Origin: Diphasiastrum complanatum
Lineage: Eukaryota > Streptophyta > Lycopodiopsida > Lycopodiales > Lycopodiaceae
Direction of reading: 5' to 3'
DNA length: 64,000 bases
Assembly (NCBI GenBank): GCA_029204225.1
Contig: CM055094.1
Span: 67,232,536-67,296,535 of the forward strand
Positions 44,700 to 55,600 of the stretch are shown here, piece by piece (position 1 is the first letter of the stretch; each line of letters starts with the position of its first letter). Below the pieces are notes generated by a model. It saw only the letters and a program-made list of their open reading frames with translations, ran no database searches and was not told where the DNA came from. Made by a program: the position numbers and the translations under genes.

Positions 44700-45990
44700 A
44701 TAACAACACACGTTTCATAAGTAGTAAATTTAAATGGAAACATTAACAATTTCCTGGTTAAAAAGCATGGACGAAGGATCATAGACAAGACTACTTGACA
44801 CTAATAAAAGCATAAAAAATCGGGGAGGCAAAAATGTTAATTTTAACCACTAGTGACGTAGCTTTTTGCGTACACTATATAACTACTCTTGGTTAAACAA
44901 CCAGTCCCAAAGATGATGTTTTAGTCAAAAAACAGGTTTTAAGTATCAACTTTGTTATGCAAGAGCGAATCTGCTCTAAATAATACAAGTAGCATCAACA
45001 CTTTAGCGTCATTTAATGCAAGACAAGCAAGGGACAACCATTTAATAGCCTACATATTGTTTTGTCAGCTTAATAAGAAGTCAATCCCGTTTTCTTGTGT
45101 CTTTTGACAAGGTAGCCAGGTCAACGAGAAAGTACAGAAGAGTTAAGAATCATCCTAGTAAAGAACCATCAAGAAATTAATCTGGAATAAAAACTTTTGA
45201 AATGACAAGCGTAAACAAATTAGAAGTTCTTAAGTACGGTCAAATAAACTACACAGTCTTTTATAGAATAGGACAAGGGAAAAAGAACTAGCCAGCTAAA
45301 GAAGTAAAGTAGCAAAAAGCAGCAGGGAGAGCAAGTCTACAAAAGGGACAACATAAGTGCACAAAGCGCAAAAAAAACAAGAAGATGGAAGCAAAACAAG
45401 GTTAGAAAGTTAGAAAAACCAAAAAATCAGCAACCAGGACAATGACACGAAGGAGACCTACAATAACCACAGACCCACAAAGAGCACAACCAAACTCACC
45501 TTGTCAGAAGACATGGTAGAAATAGGAGAAGGCCACAGAACTACACCCACCACCAACCAGCCAGTGAACCACGAAGTAGAAAGGACACCACAAACCGCCA
45601 CTGAAAGAACCAGGAGAGCAGGACTCAGGGACAAAAGCATTTCACAGAGGGAGAGCAAGAAACCGTAAAGCAAAGGCCAAACACCCGGAAAGCACCAAAC
45701 ACGGAGCCAAGAGCTGGCCAACAATCAAGAATTCAGAGCAAAACTAGAGCAGGAACCGAACCGCAACCATAACAAAGCAAGCACCGCAACAACCATAATG
45801 GAAAAGTAGCAAACCCAGCAGCAACTATAAAGAGAGGCCAAAGGCAAAGGAAGCCAGCACACAGTTAACAGTGCATAGCCGCCACACCGAAACGCCATAA
45901 AAGCGCCAGCCAAAAGGGGCACATCACGAGAAGGAGCAAGGGGAGGCATAGCGCAAACCAAGTAGAGGAGGAGCACACGAAAACAGCCAA
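44700..45990. other. intergenic, purine-rich plus strand, no gene recognised
   Basis: The plus strand of 45,280-45,990 is strongly A/G/C with few T. This leaves long minus frames rich in Leu, Ser, Val and Trp that look hydrophobic but reflect composition. No motif is seen. Confidence 0.4.
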
Positions 45991-45998
45991 GGGTGCGA

Positions 45999-45999
<1 letters not shown>

Positions 46000-46089
<90 letters not shown>
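46000..46089. repeat. (GA)n microsatellite, about 90 bp
   Basis: Perfect ga dinucleotides at the end of the purine-rich stretch. Open frames encoding Ser-Leu or Arg-Glu repeats here are artefacts. Confidence 0.97.
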
Positions 46090-46091
<2 letters not shown>

Positions 46092-46569
46092 TGAAGCATT
46101 AAAGTAGGGCAAAAAAAAAAAATTAATTCGTACAAAGACAAGCCATAAAGTCGTATAGCTGATAAAAGTTATGCCAGCATTCAACATCGTAGAGTAAGAA
46201 GCCTGGCAAATACTAAGGAAAAATAAATCGGCCGGTGTCCAACCATTACTCAGACCGACTAACGGCACTAATAGACATAGTTTTAACACATTCTGCTTCT
46301 GAAATAATGTATCAGCAAAATAAACTGCTCGAGTGAAAAAAGATTTTTAGCAAAGTTTTTGAGATTAATTAGCATAGTATAATAGAACTAGTCATCCATT
46401 CCCAAAAAAAAAAAAATTTAACCACTGCAATGATCTTATAGTTCGAAGTCCAAATGTCAGTCGAACCGTGGACGACATCTTTTCTTGTTAGTCACTATGT
46501 CACAACAAAAATCCAGGATTAGAAACATCGTAAAAGCTCGTGGTTCTTTAGTCATAAAATTATACAATT

Positions 46570-46835
46570 GTGTGTGTGTGTGTGTGTGCGAGCGCGTGTT
46601 TTAGGCTTTAGACACTAATCATTAGGATTAGGCTTTAGGCAATAGGTATAAGACATTAGGCATTAGGTTAGGCTGTATACATTAATCATTAGGGTTAGGC
46701 TTTAGGCATGTGTTTGTGTGTGTGTGTTAGGCATATGTCTGTGGTAAGTGATCAGCTAAATATCTGTGGTAAGTGATCAGTCGAATGTCTGTGGCAAGCC
46801 TATCAGCCAACTATCTATGGTAAGTGATTAGCTAA
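46570..46835. repeat. (TG)n, TTAGGC-type repeats and a 26-bp minisatellite
   Basis: 46,570-46,589 is (TG)n. 46,597-46,720 holds repeated ttaggct/ttaggc/attagg motifs, with TTAGGG once. A second (TG)n lies near 46,710-46,727. From 46,735 to 46,835 four diverged copies of 'tgtctgtggtaagtgatcag' plus ctaaata occur in tandem. Together they make a compact cluster of simple-sequence arrays. Confidence 0.75.
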
Positions 46836-47239
46836 TTTTTTTATTGTAGATGGTTTCGTTTTGGACATGAGGGCATTTTGGGTGGCGACCAATGCTTTTG
46901 ACGATGGCAAGAAGCTGATTGTGGATTGTTTTCTCATGCGCAAGTCCTCAAAGCTTGTTCCACCTCTGACATGAGCCAAAATAACTCACATATAGAACCT
47001 TCCCCTTCGGAGGGGTGTACAAAATACATGCAACCAATGGATGGGGTCGTCTACATGTTGATTCGACGGGTCCACCTACACGTTCTCCTGTTGTACCAAT
47101 ACTGCCTTGGAAAGTCCTGGTACAACTCTCGAGCCTCCGAATCACCACTTATTTTCACAGCTCAAAGAATGTTGTCAAAGTGGTACCTGAACGTCCCTCT
47201 ACGACCTCCTCTAAGTCCACTCCCTCATTGAAGTACACC

Positions 47240-47242
<3 letters not shown>

Positions 47243-47300
<58 letters not shown>
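47243..47300. repeat. (CT)n microsatellite, about 58 bp
   Basis: Perfect tc/ct repeat followed by a short C run. Open frames encoding Ser-Leu repeats across it are artefacts. Confidence 0.97.
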
Positions 47301-47302
<2 letters not shown>

Positions 47303-47834
47303 CCCAAACGCCATGGAGTAGAACACTCAAAGTGTTGCAAGGGGTCTTTGACAATGGTCTAGATAGGGTAGATGATACAATAGATTCCATTATAACAATA
47401 ACAAATTGTTGACTTGCATAATAAACATGAATGGCATAGTAGAATTAATGTCTATGGACCAATATTTATAAGTGTTTCTCTATCCAGTATTTAGCCATGA
47501 CATTCTCTCTAAAACATTGGTGTAACAAAAATCTCATCAAAATCCTAGACGATCTTGCAGTTTTCAGCGTCTTATTGATAGTCACGGGCAAAAAATTTGT
47601 AGAATTCAAAAGTATGGCAAATAAACAAAGATTGTTAGATTGCAAATGGTTGTACAAACCATTGTCAGTGCGTTGAAATAAACAACTAGGATATCAATTT
47701 GTTAAAAAAAACTCAGTCTTCTTGCATGTTCAATCTTCATTGTCTTAGCTGGTGAGCGTGGAGAGTAGAAAGAATAGTTCCTCTCTACCAACCAAATCAA
47801 ATAGTCGTTATTGATTCATCAGATATATCATGAT

Positions 47835-49330
47835 TCATGTGTATTGTGTAGGTACAAAAATATATGGAAATCTATGAACATATATTGTTCCTTGAGCTTT
47901 TAATGAAGTTCTATTCCAAAAAAATAGTTGAATTGTAGAGCCCAGATTGGTATGGTCAGGATCCATAAAATGAAACAAACACGATCTTTCTTTTTCAATC
48001 ACTGGTGTGCTAGCATCCTTTCCATAAACAATGCACACAACATTCCAATTTGCTTGTGTCTCATCTACCATAAACATGACTGGATCACACAAATGATCAG
48101 ACATAACGCGATTTAACAAGTCCCAAAATAACACTTGTGCATGAACATTTTCAACCTTCATATCACATATTGCAATAGTTTGCATGGATTGGTTTCTGCA
48201 AAACAAAGTGCACAATGGATAAGGCAGGCAGTTGCTCTAATACTGAGACAACCAGAAATATACAAATTTGTACCTTATGTCATAGACATGGGTAGCCATT
48301 GTGACCCAATCTTTAATTCGATGAACATGATCAAAGCAACACCAAGATCTTGCTAGATCATTCTCTGGTTGCATTCTTTGTACAAGTTCTACTCCGGATG
48401 TTTTGATCCAAAAGTCGACATCTTGAAAATATGACATCTATCTGTTTTGTCATGCAATTGTCCAAGGAACAACATGGAAGAATTGGTATGCACAATGTTC
48501 TTTTAAATATAGAAAAAAAGTTATTTTATGGGATAGATCGACGGGCTGCAATTCTTTCCGTGTCAATGTTATCCATTTATTCAATCTGCAATAATCAATC
48601 ATCAGAAAACTGAAGAGTCTATTGTATCAAGCCACAAAAGACCGAATAGAAATTTACACATGCCCATATCTTTGATTGTTTGTAGTTGGTTCAATCAAAG
48701 ACAACAATTCATCAAGTTTTGTAGAATCTATAGGAGATGATGCAGATGATGTTGCCAACAAGTGATCTAAAATCAACTCCTTGGCCAAGTCCTTTTGAAT
48801 TATCTTTGGTTTATGCATTATGTTTTGAGAGGCCTTCTTCATCACCAAATGTCTCACAATGTTGACATATGAATCTCCAATATCGAACTCGATCATGGAA
48901 ACCCAAGTATATGGCCATTCTAGTGTATCTTGTTTCATTCGGAATGTAGTAATAAATCTTAGCTACACAATGTCTCGCAAAGCAGGGTGGTGGATGAGTA
49001 CAATGTTGACACTTCATGCTACCAACATCATGTGGAACAAGTCCTATATGACACCTTGTCATCAACTTTCCAAAGAAGTATTTGGAATTGTTCTTCCCAA
49101 ATAACTACAATTGATATTACCACACTCAAATGCACCACCACACGTAGATAAACAAACCACCCCTAGGAATCCTTGCATTGTGAAAGTTGTGTAGCGAATC
49201 TAGTTGTGACAGTCAAATGCCCTTTGCATGCCCTCCATGCCTATCATGAGTGATGGTGGAAACTCAAACATCTGATTTCCATTGTATTTTTTGGGCATTT
49301 CATTCACTGTTGTAGGAGCTCCACAGACTT
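47835..49330 (-). pseudogene. MULE-like transposase-type protein remnant
   Basis: Reading minus from about 49,330: FEFPPSLMIGMEGMQRAFDC, then CGGAFECGNINCSYLGR and CTHPPPCFARHCVAKIYYYI followed by TRMAIYLGFHD, a Cys-rich N-terminal part. After a frameshift near 48,840 comes IGDSYVNIVRHLV...LAKELILDHLLA. Then 48,437-48,237 (DWVTMATHVYDIRYK) and, after a gap or intron, 48,215-47,835 with QTIAICDMKVENVHAQVLFW, MFMVDETQANWNVVCIVYG and ERSCLFHFMDP. This order follows a repetitive land-plant family with a Mutator/FAR1-like core (remembered, not searched). Several frame breaks show it is dead. The MULE label for the core is inference. Confidence 0.55.
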
Positions 49331-49574
49331 CGACGAACTTTTATAGCTTGCTTGATATAGGCAAATTTTGAAACAGTTGTAGAATTGATAACGCTAGCTG
49401 GCTGACTGGATTTTTACCCACATTCATCTCTATAATGTGAGCAATACTCATCCTCACTAGAGGTGGTCAAGATTAAATCGACCCATTGATCCATACTTGT
49501 TGATGGATTGATTCTTGCAGATGGACCACCACAAAATGGAAATTTAAATATGGAATTTGGAGACCCACGATGGT

Positions 49575-50265
49575 GTGTGTATCACATTTCATCTTTGAAT
49601 TGTAGCATTTCTCGAATTTCTCGCAAGAAATTCGCTACCTTTTGGACTTTAATCGACTCAGTTTCAACCGTTATCGGAGATCTAGGTTGAAATCCATACA
49701 TATACATAAACATAAACGGGCTATATCCAATAGCTGAGTGCTTACTACTATTATAAGCGAACTCAATCAATGGAAGATACCTTTCCCAATGAGATTGCCT
49801 AAGTGAAACATATGCACGAAACATTTGTTTCATTGTTTGATTAGTCCTCTCTGTCTGACCATCAGACTCTAGATGATCAATCGAGCCCATGCTCAAAGAA
49901 GTCTCAAGTTTTTCGAACACTGTTGTCCAAAATCGACTCGTAAACTTCGGATCCCGGTCACTAACAATATTAGATGGCAGCCCATATAATCTGAGCAAAC
50001 GTTCAACAAAACCTTGAGCTAACTCAGACGCTTTTACTATAGTCACCGGAGTAAACATAGCCACTTTTGTTCGCCAGTCAACTATGACCTGAATTACATC
50101 ATTTTGTTTATTCGTTCGTGTAAATCAACTACAAAATTTAAAATACTATCCCACTACTTAGTAGGAATATCCAACGGATGCAACAGTCCACCAGCCTTCA
50201 AACGCTCTGCTTCATTCCGTTGGCACTGATCAAATAAGATTCTACGAAAGGTTTTAACTTTGGCC
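49575..50265 (-). pseudogene. Ty3/gypsy integrase fragment
   Basis: Minus frame from about 50,260: CQRNEAERLKAGGLLHPLDI, with one stop, then VIQVIVDWRTKVAMFTP. The open stretch 50,064-49,582 follows with RLYGLPSNIVSDRDPKFTSR, SDGQTERTNQTMKQMF and HWERYLPLIEFAYNSS. These are the zinc-domain end and core of a chromovirus-type gypsy integrase. The strand-transfer core is cut off and upstream RT/RNase H is not visible. It sits 250 bases from the MULE-like remnant on the same strand; one may have inserted in the other. Confidence 0.85.
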
Positions 50266-50269
50266 AACA

Positions 50270-52400
50270 AAAGTCCCTCCGTACCACATCTAGTATACGA
50301 TGTAACTCAATGTTGCATTTATTCTTCAAATTTACAATATTAACACAACACTACATAACTCACTTTTACCATCTATATTCAATTCCTCGATGTTGACTTC
50401 ATTGTGAATGTATGCATGTTGAAACAAACCTTTGTAAGGGATTGATCACCTTTAACGAAAACTTTGAATGGAATATATTAATCTTCCCTTTCAATAGCTT
50501 CCTAATGTAGATTTTAGTTGTCATTTTTTTTTAAATATGCATCTTAATGATGATTGCATCATAGTTAATGATAGGAGAGGAAGAGACTAGGACATGTTGC
50601 ATAGTGTGGCATGTCAACCTTTTCATGATCATAGAACCTAAGTTCTATGGCTTCATTGTTTTTCCTGGTGGAGCAATCTAAAATTTTTTAGGCAACCATC
50701 ACATGTCTTGGCCTTTTCTAGGGGAATTCTTGAAATGTCCAAACCTATGGCCATGAACTCCTACAATTTTCAAATTCAATTATCATTGTTATGGCTTTGC
50801 GCATATGGATAAACACCACTCGACCATGTGCATGTTGAACTTGTGTAAAGTAAAAAAAAAAAGCTAGTAATGTGATTCCTTTCTAAAGAGAAAGAATCTC
50901 TTCACAATGCAAGTATTCTTAGTTTTGGCACATGCTACTTAAGCACTGTTTGAGGCCCATATTTTTCGTGAGATACTCTTGCAATCTTATTGCTTATTTA
51001 TTCATTGTGATGTTTATGTAGGTGCATGCTTTAAACCTCCCTATTGTTTTCATTGAGCAAGGGCAGATTTAAACTATTTCATCACCCTAATGTTAAAATT
51101 GAGTGGAAGTCCTTGAGCTCAACAACAAAGGTAGAGAAGAGCTATAAATACACCATGTAGACAACCTTTCACTCCATTATCCTTTATTAACTTTTCATGT
51201 CCGCGTGGTTGATTATATCATGCCTTTTCCTTTTAAACACACTTATACATGCTTTTGGAAAATCAAATTTTTTTCTCAGGTGAGATAGAGAGATTAGGGT
51301 CGTGACCAAATGATGGCATGTACTGAGCAATTATCTCTTTAAGGATTCATAACATAGCCTCTTACACAATTGGGCATATTTTTGCCCATAATTAGGATTT
51401 TTCTTTAATGTGAATGGTTGGGCAACGTCAAATTACAGTCTCAAAATTAGGCAGTGCAGAGTGTATAATATTTGATTACTTGGACACGTTACAGCTTAAA
51501 TATTTATTGATTGGTCGTAATCATAGAATCACAAATTATGTGAATTTCAACAGAATTTGCAAAATTTCAGCACACCTTCATTCGATGTTATGGAATTTTG
51601 AAATTTTGATTTGTTTGGGCAAATCTTTGTATGGAATATTCTTTGCCCAACCAAATAACAGGGTAAGGTATATATATGTTTCATGGAGACTCTCATGATG
51701 ATGTTGAAGCAATTTGGCTTGATTTTTATACACAACTTCACGAAGTTAGCGAGTGCTTTCTGTAATACATGAAGTGCTTTCTATGTAGCTTCGGATTATT
51801 TTGAGCCTTCATAATACAAAGCGCCTTGTCATTAATGAACGTGATACAGTTATTATCCAATTATTTTGTTGTAGGATGGGAAAAAATTCCTTGATTAGGA
51901 GGTTGTAGCCAAAGTTCAGAAATTTTGGATGTGTCTAGTATCTTGCATATCCAGAAATGGTCTTCCACTGAGTAAAAGAAGGATCAGATCGGCATTCTAT
52001 CTGATATCGAGTTGTCTTTTGGGATAAAAGCTTGGTGCTAAATTATTGCTTCGCCTTCCATACACTCTTAGATGGTCATCCAAAATTTGATTCCTGAAGA
52101 AACCCTCAAGCAGCCATAGAAAATTTAGAAGATCACCATCGGCTCCCCGACTAAGAAGCTAGAGCACAGCCATTTGGCAATGGGCAATATGGTAGCATGC
52201 TCAATCATTTTTTATTATTTTAATGATATGGCTCCTCCTAGGAATTATTTTTACAAGCTACAAGTTATATTCTACAATGAAGCACTTTGTGGAAGAAATA
52301 CAAGAACCTTGAATGTAAGATATTTCAGAGGATTCTAAGAACAGGAGGGCAGTTACCTGTTATAAACCAAGTGCATTGAACAAAAACCCATCTGGAAAGT
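50270..52400. other. intergenic between gypsy fragment and TROL, no gene recognised
   Basis: Open frames at 51,414-51,741 on both strands are short and have no known motif. No repeats beyond A/T runs. Confidence 0.4.
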
Positions 52401-52671
52401 CAGGAAATGATTTAACACAGATGTAATGCCCCTCTGGAGCTGTTGCATGAAAGAAGCAGCTAATAGATGCAAGGCCACTTGTTGACTCGCTGCTCGGAAA
52501 CTGCACAATCCGGCAATGCCCAGCATTCATGATTGTCTGAGCTGGTTCTTAACATGGCAACTGCAACTTTGCCAATCAAAGAACACAATGCAACCATACT
52601 CCAAAGCAGTGCAGCACTTTGTGACCATTTGATACATGTCTAAGACTTGACAATATGCTGCTGAGTTTGAT
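52300..52671 (-). other. likely 3' UTR of TROL
   Basis: Directly follows the TROL stop codon. The sequence is not AT-biased like deeper intergenic DNA and has no long frame. The polyadenylation point cannot be placed; it may continue to about 52,250. Confidence 0.4.
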
Positions 52672-55600
52672 TCAAGGCCTCGATGGCGTAGGTGAAGATG
52701 GAGGTTTCAGATCAGCATACTACATTAAGAAAAAATCAGATACTTGTCAGAAGACCGGATCTTTATCTAAACATAAATTCTAGCAATCATGGACTATGAA
52801 CTGCTCTGTGAGAAATAACAAGAACCTTTAGAACATAGAAATAGGACAAGGCTAACGTTGTAGTAAGGGGCACATTATTGTCAACAACTTTATGGTAGGA
52901 AATAATGCACAAACCAACTTGAGAGGGGCAATTATGAGCAGGGAAATGTATCTACCCTGGGATAGGGTGACAAAGGTGTGGAGGATCGAGGAAGATCAGT
53001 TGAAATGCTAACTGCAGGAGTGACAGATGATAAACTTTTTTCTTCAGTATTTTGGACGGCATCAATTGTGGGCACCACAGCTATTTCAGAAGAACCAGAT
53101 GGTGCTGCAGCTTCTACGATTTCAGAAGTTGGTACTTGAGCTTCTACATTCTGGGAAATAGCAGCACCATTACCAGCTGCCTCATAAGAAACTTCTCTTA
53201 GCTTAGGCAGGAATGCCTTCCCTATTCCCTGATCAAAATAAGGGAGTGAGCAATTAATTACTCACATTGTTGCAGCAATGAAATTGATATTGAAAGAAGG
53301 CATGCACTGCCCCACTTTTAGGTGGATCAATTCAAAAGTCAAGAACGCAACGTTCAGGTAATCTTGTCCATGATCAATGGCTACTACTTCCACAAACCTT
53401 TAGCTCATCCACAAGCTCCTTTGGAGCAACCTTAGTGTCCAGAAAGGTCTGGAGCTCTTTCAGAGTCTTTTTCCGGTCCTGCAACACATATATGTCAGTT
53501 GACTATGACAACCTTATGAGAAATGCACAAAGTCCTTATTGCAACAAACTATGTTTAAATATTTTACTTGGGAATGAGAATCCTTGTAAGCCAATAGTAC
53601 CACAAATATCCGCTTCACGGTTACCTCAGCAAAAAGAAGTTTCTTAACAAATAGTTGTACTACAGCTGCTGTCCCCAACAGTTGCAAGGCTGTCTCTGCC
53701 TGTCGAGAAAATCCAAAAATAATAATAAGCAGTCAGTTGTTGTTCAATTTTCCAGCAAATCAAGCTAGATAGTGGCAATGCCAAACTGCGTGAATCCAAA
53801 ACCTGATGATAAACATTGAAAAATGGAAATGCATTTCTTATTGGCTCAGAAATAGCAACATCAACGCTAATAGCACATCAGAGCACCTCTGAAAACACAA
53901 GAAGGCCAACTCCTGCTGCAGCTGCTACTCCAAGAGTGGCTGGTACCACAGATGTATTTTCCTATAAAAAAAATATTTCTTCATCAGTTTTGCTAAATCC
54001 TTAGTTAAACTGATGTAAACCAGGAGGATAACATAAAAAGACTCCAACAAGTTCAACTATAGAACACAAACCTAATACTTCAGATTTTTTGAAGTTTTTA
54101 AGGCCACTGCAAAATACAAATCACACATAGAACACCCAGATAATTAGCTGCAATTCTCTGGTGGGTACCAAGGACTCCAGTATGATTTATTTCTATATCA
54201 GCCATAGCACCAAGAAGGAATCTATGGCGCACTGAACTTGAAAAAAACCTATAGACACATAATCATGCTGACAGAAGCAATTTACAGCGATTAATGTTTG
54301 GAGGGCAAGGAATTTCCTCGGTACCAAGAACAGTCCGTTGTTAGACTTTGCATCACAAGCAAAGATAGCACGTGTATCACCAACATTTCTAAAGCATCCC
54401 CCCCCCCCCTTCCCCCCTCCTTTCCCCGCGGGACAAGTGAAAGCTTAATCAAATATGGTAATATTCTATTTTGTTCTCATAAATTTGGTAAGCTTTGGTG
54501 GATCTTCATATTCCTCTCTAATGAATAAGGAGCTTGATATATACAACTCCAATTAAAGAACCTTAAAGTACTATGTACTCATGTACACTTGAGTTTAAGA
54601 ATGAGACGTAATTGGATCTTAAGCATTACGCATCAACATAGAAGACAAAAAGCCATTAAAATTATGAAGAATAAACTTGACAGCAGAAAGTGCAAGAAGA
54701 CCCCCTTTCTCCTTTGACCCTAAACTTGACTTTGTGATACCTTTTTGATACAGAACTCTGGTGAGCATGATATTTGGATTATTAATCATGCCTCAGCTCA
54801 GCATCCCTGGATATGTGATTTTTCCTAGTTATATGAATAAAACGTGCAAAAGATGATTCCCGCAACTATTCAAGAATAAGGTTGTGGGAGAACCCAACTT
54901 CTACTAGCTGCTTAGATCTTCATTCATCAACTTATGCTAGAAAGCCATTGCAACTAATGGAAGTTGATTCTGAACACAAACAAAAAAGTTACGGGCAAAA
55001 ATGTCAAAAAGAGGGTCTTTCTCACAAAATCTGAGAATCGTCATTCTTGATTTCCAGCAGCCCATGTGGGAATGGATCAGATCGCTGTAGAATGGGGTGC
55101 CCAACCTCCTTTGCCCAGCAAATTGCTCTACTACCAAGTTATGAGCAAAACAACACAACATGCAAGATATAAGCTGCAAAAGTATGTCAATATGTTGATC
55201 AATCAAAGTGGGACACTGGAAAACTAAAATCCAATAGCAACATTGATGGGAATGCAGCCAATGCTCATTGAAAGCTGATGTATGCTTAATAAGATCTTGA
55301 CTACACTATTAGTAAAATAAGTTATTGGGATATTTTGCATGTCGGGTAACTCCAGACGGTTTTAGGTCTGCTAAAGTCGGTTTGCCACTGGAGCGAAAAA
55401 TGCCGAAGTGCGAACATCCCGAAGGTCAAAGAATGCGAATTTGCCTTGAAAATGTTTGAGTGCCAGAAATGTAAAAGGCACAAAAAGGGCGAAGGTGCGA
55501 AAAATACGAAGGTCCGACAAAATGTAGTCGGACTTCAAAAGTTTTCAAGATGCTCATTACTGGGATGATTTTAAGGCTGAGCATGGAAAAAATCTAACAC

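Noticed and set aside
45725-46289. Long minus open frames rich in Ser-Leu and hydrophobic residues, looking like membrane proteins
   Set aside because: They are translations of the (GA)n tract and of purine-rich flanks, open in several frames at once, with no conserved motif.
47015-47362. Open frames over (CT)n on both strands (Ser-Leu and Arg-Glu repeats)
   Set aside because: Dinucleotide repeat artefact; no coding context.
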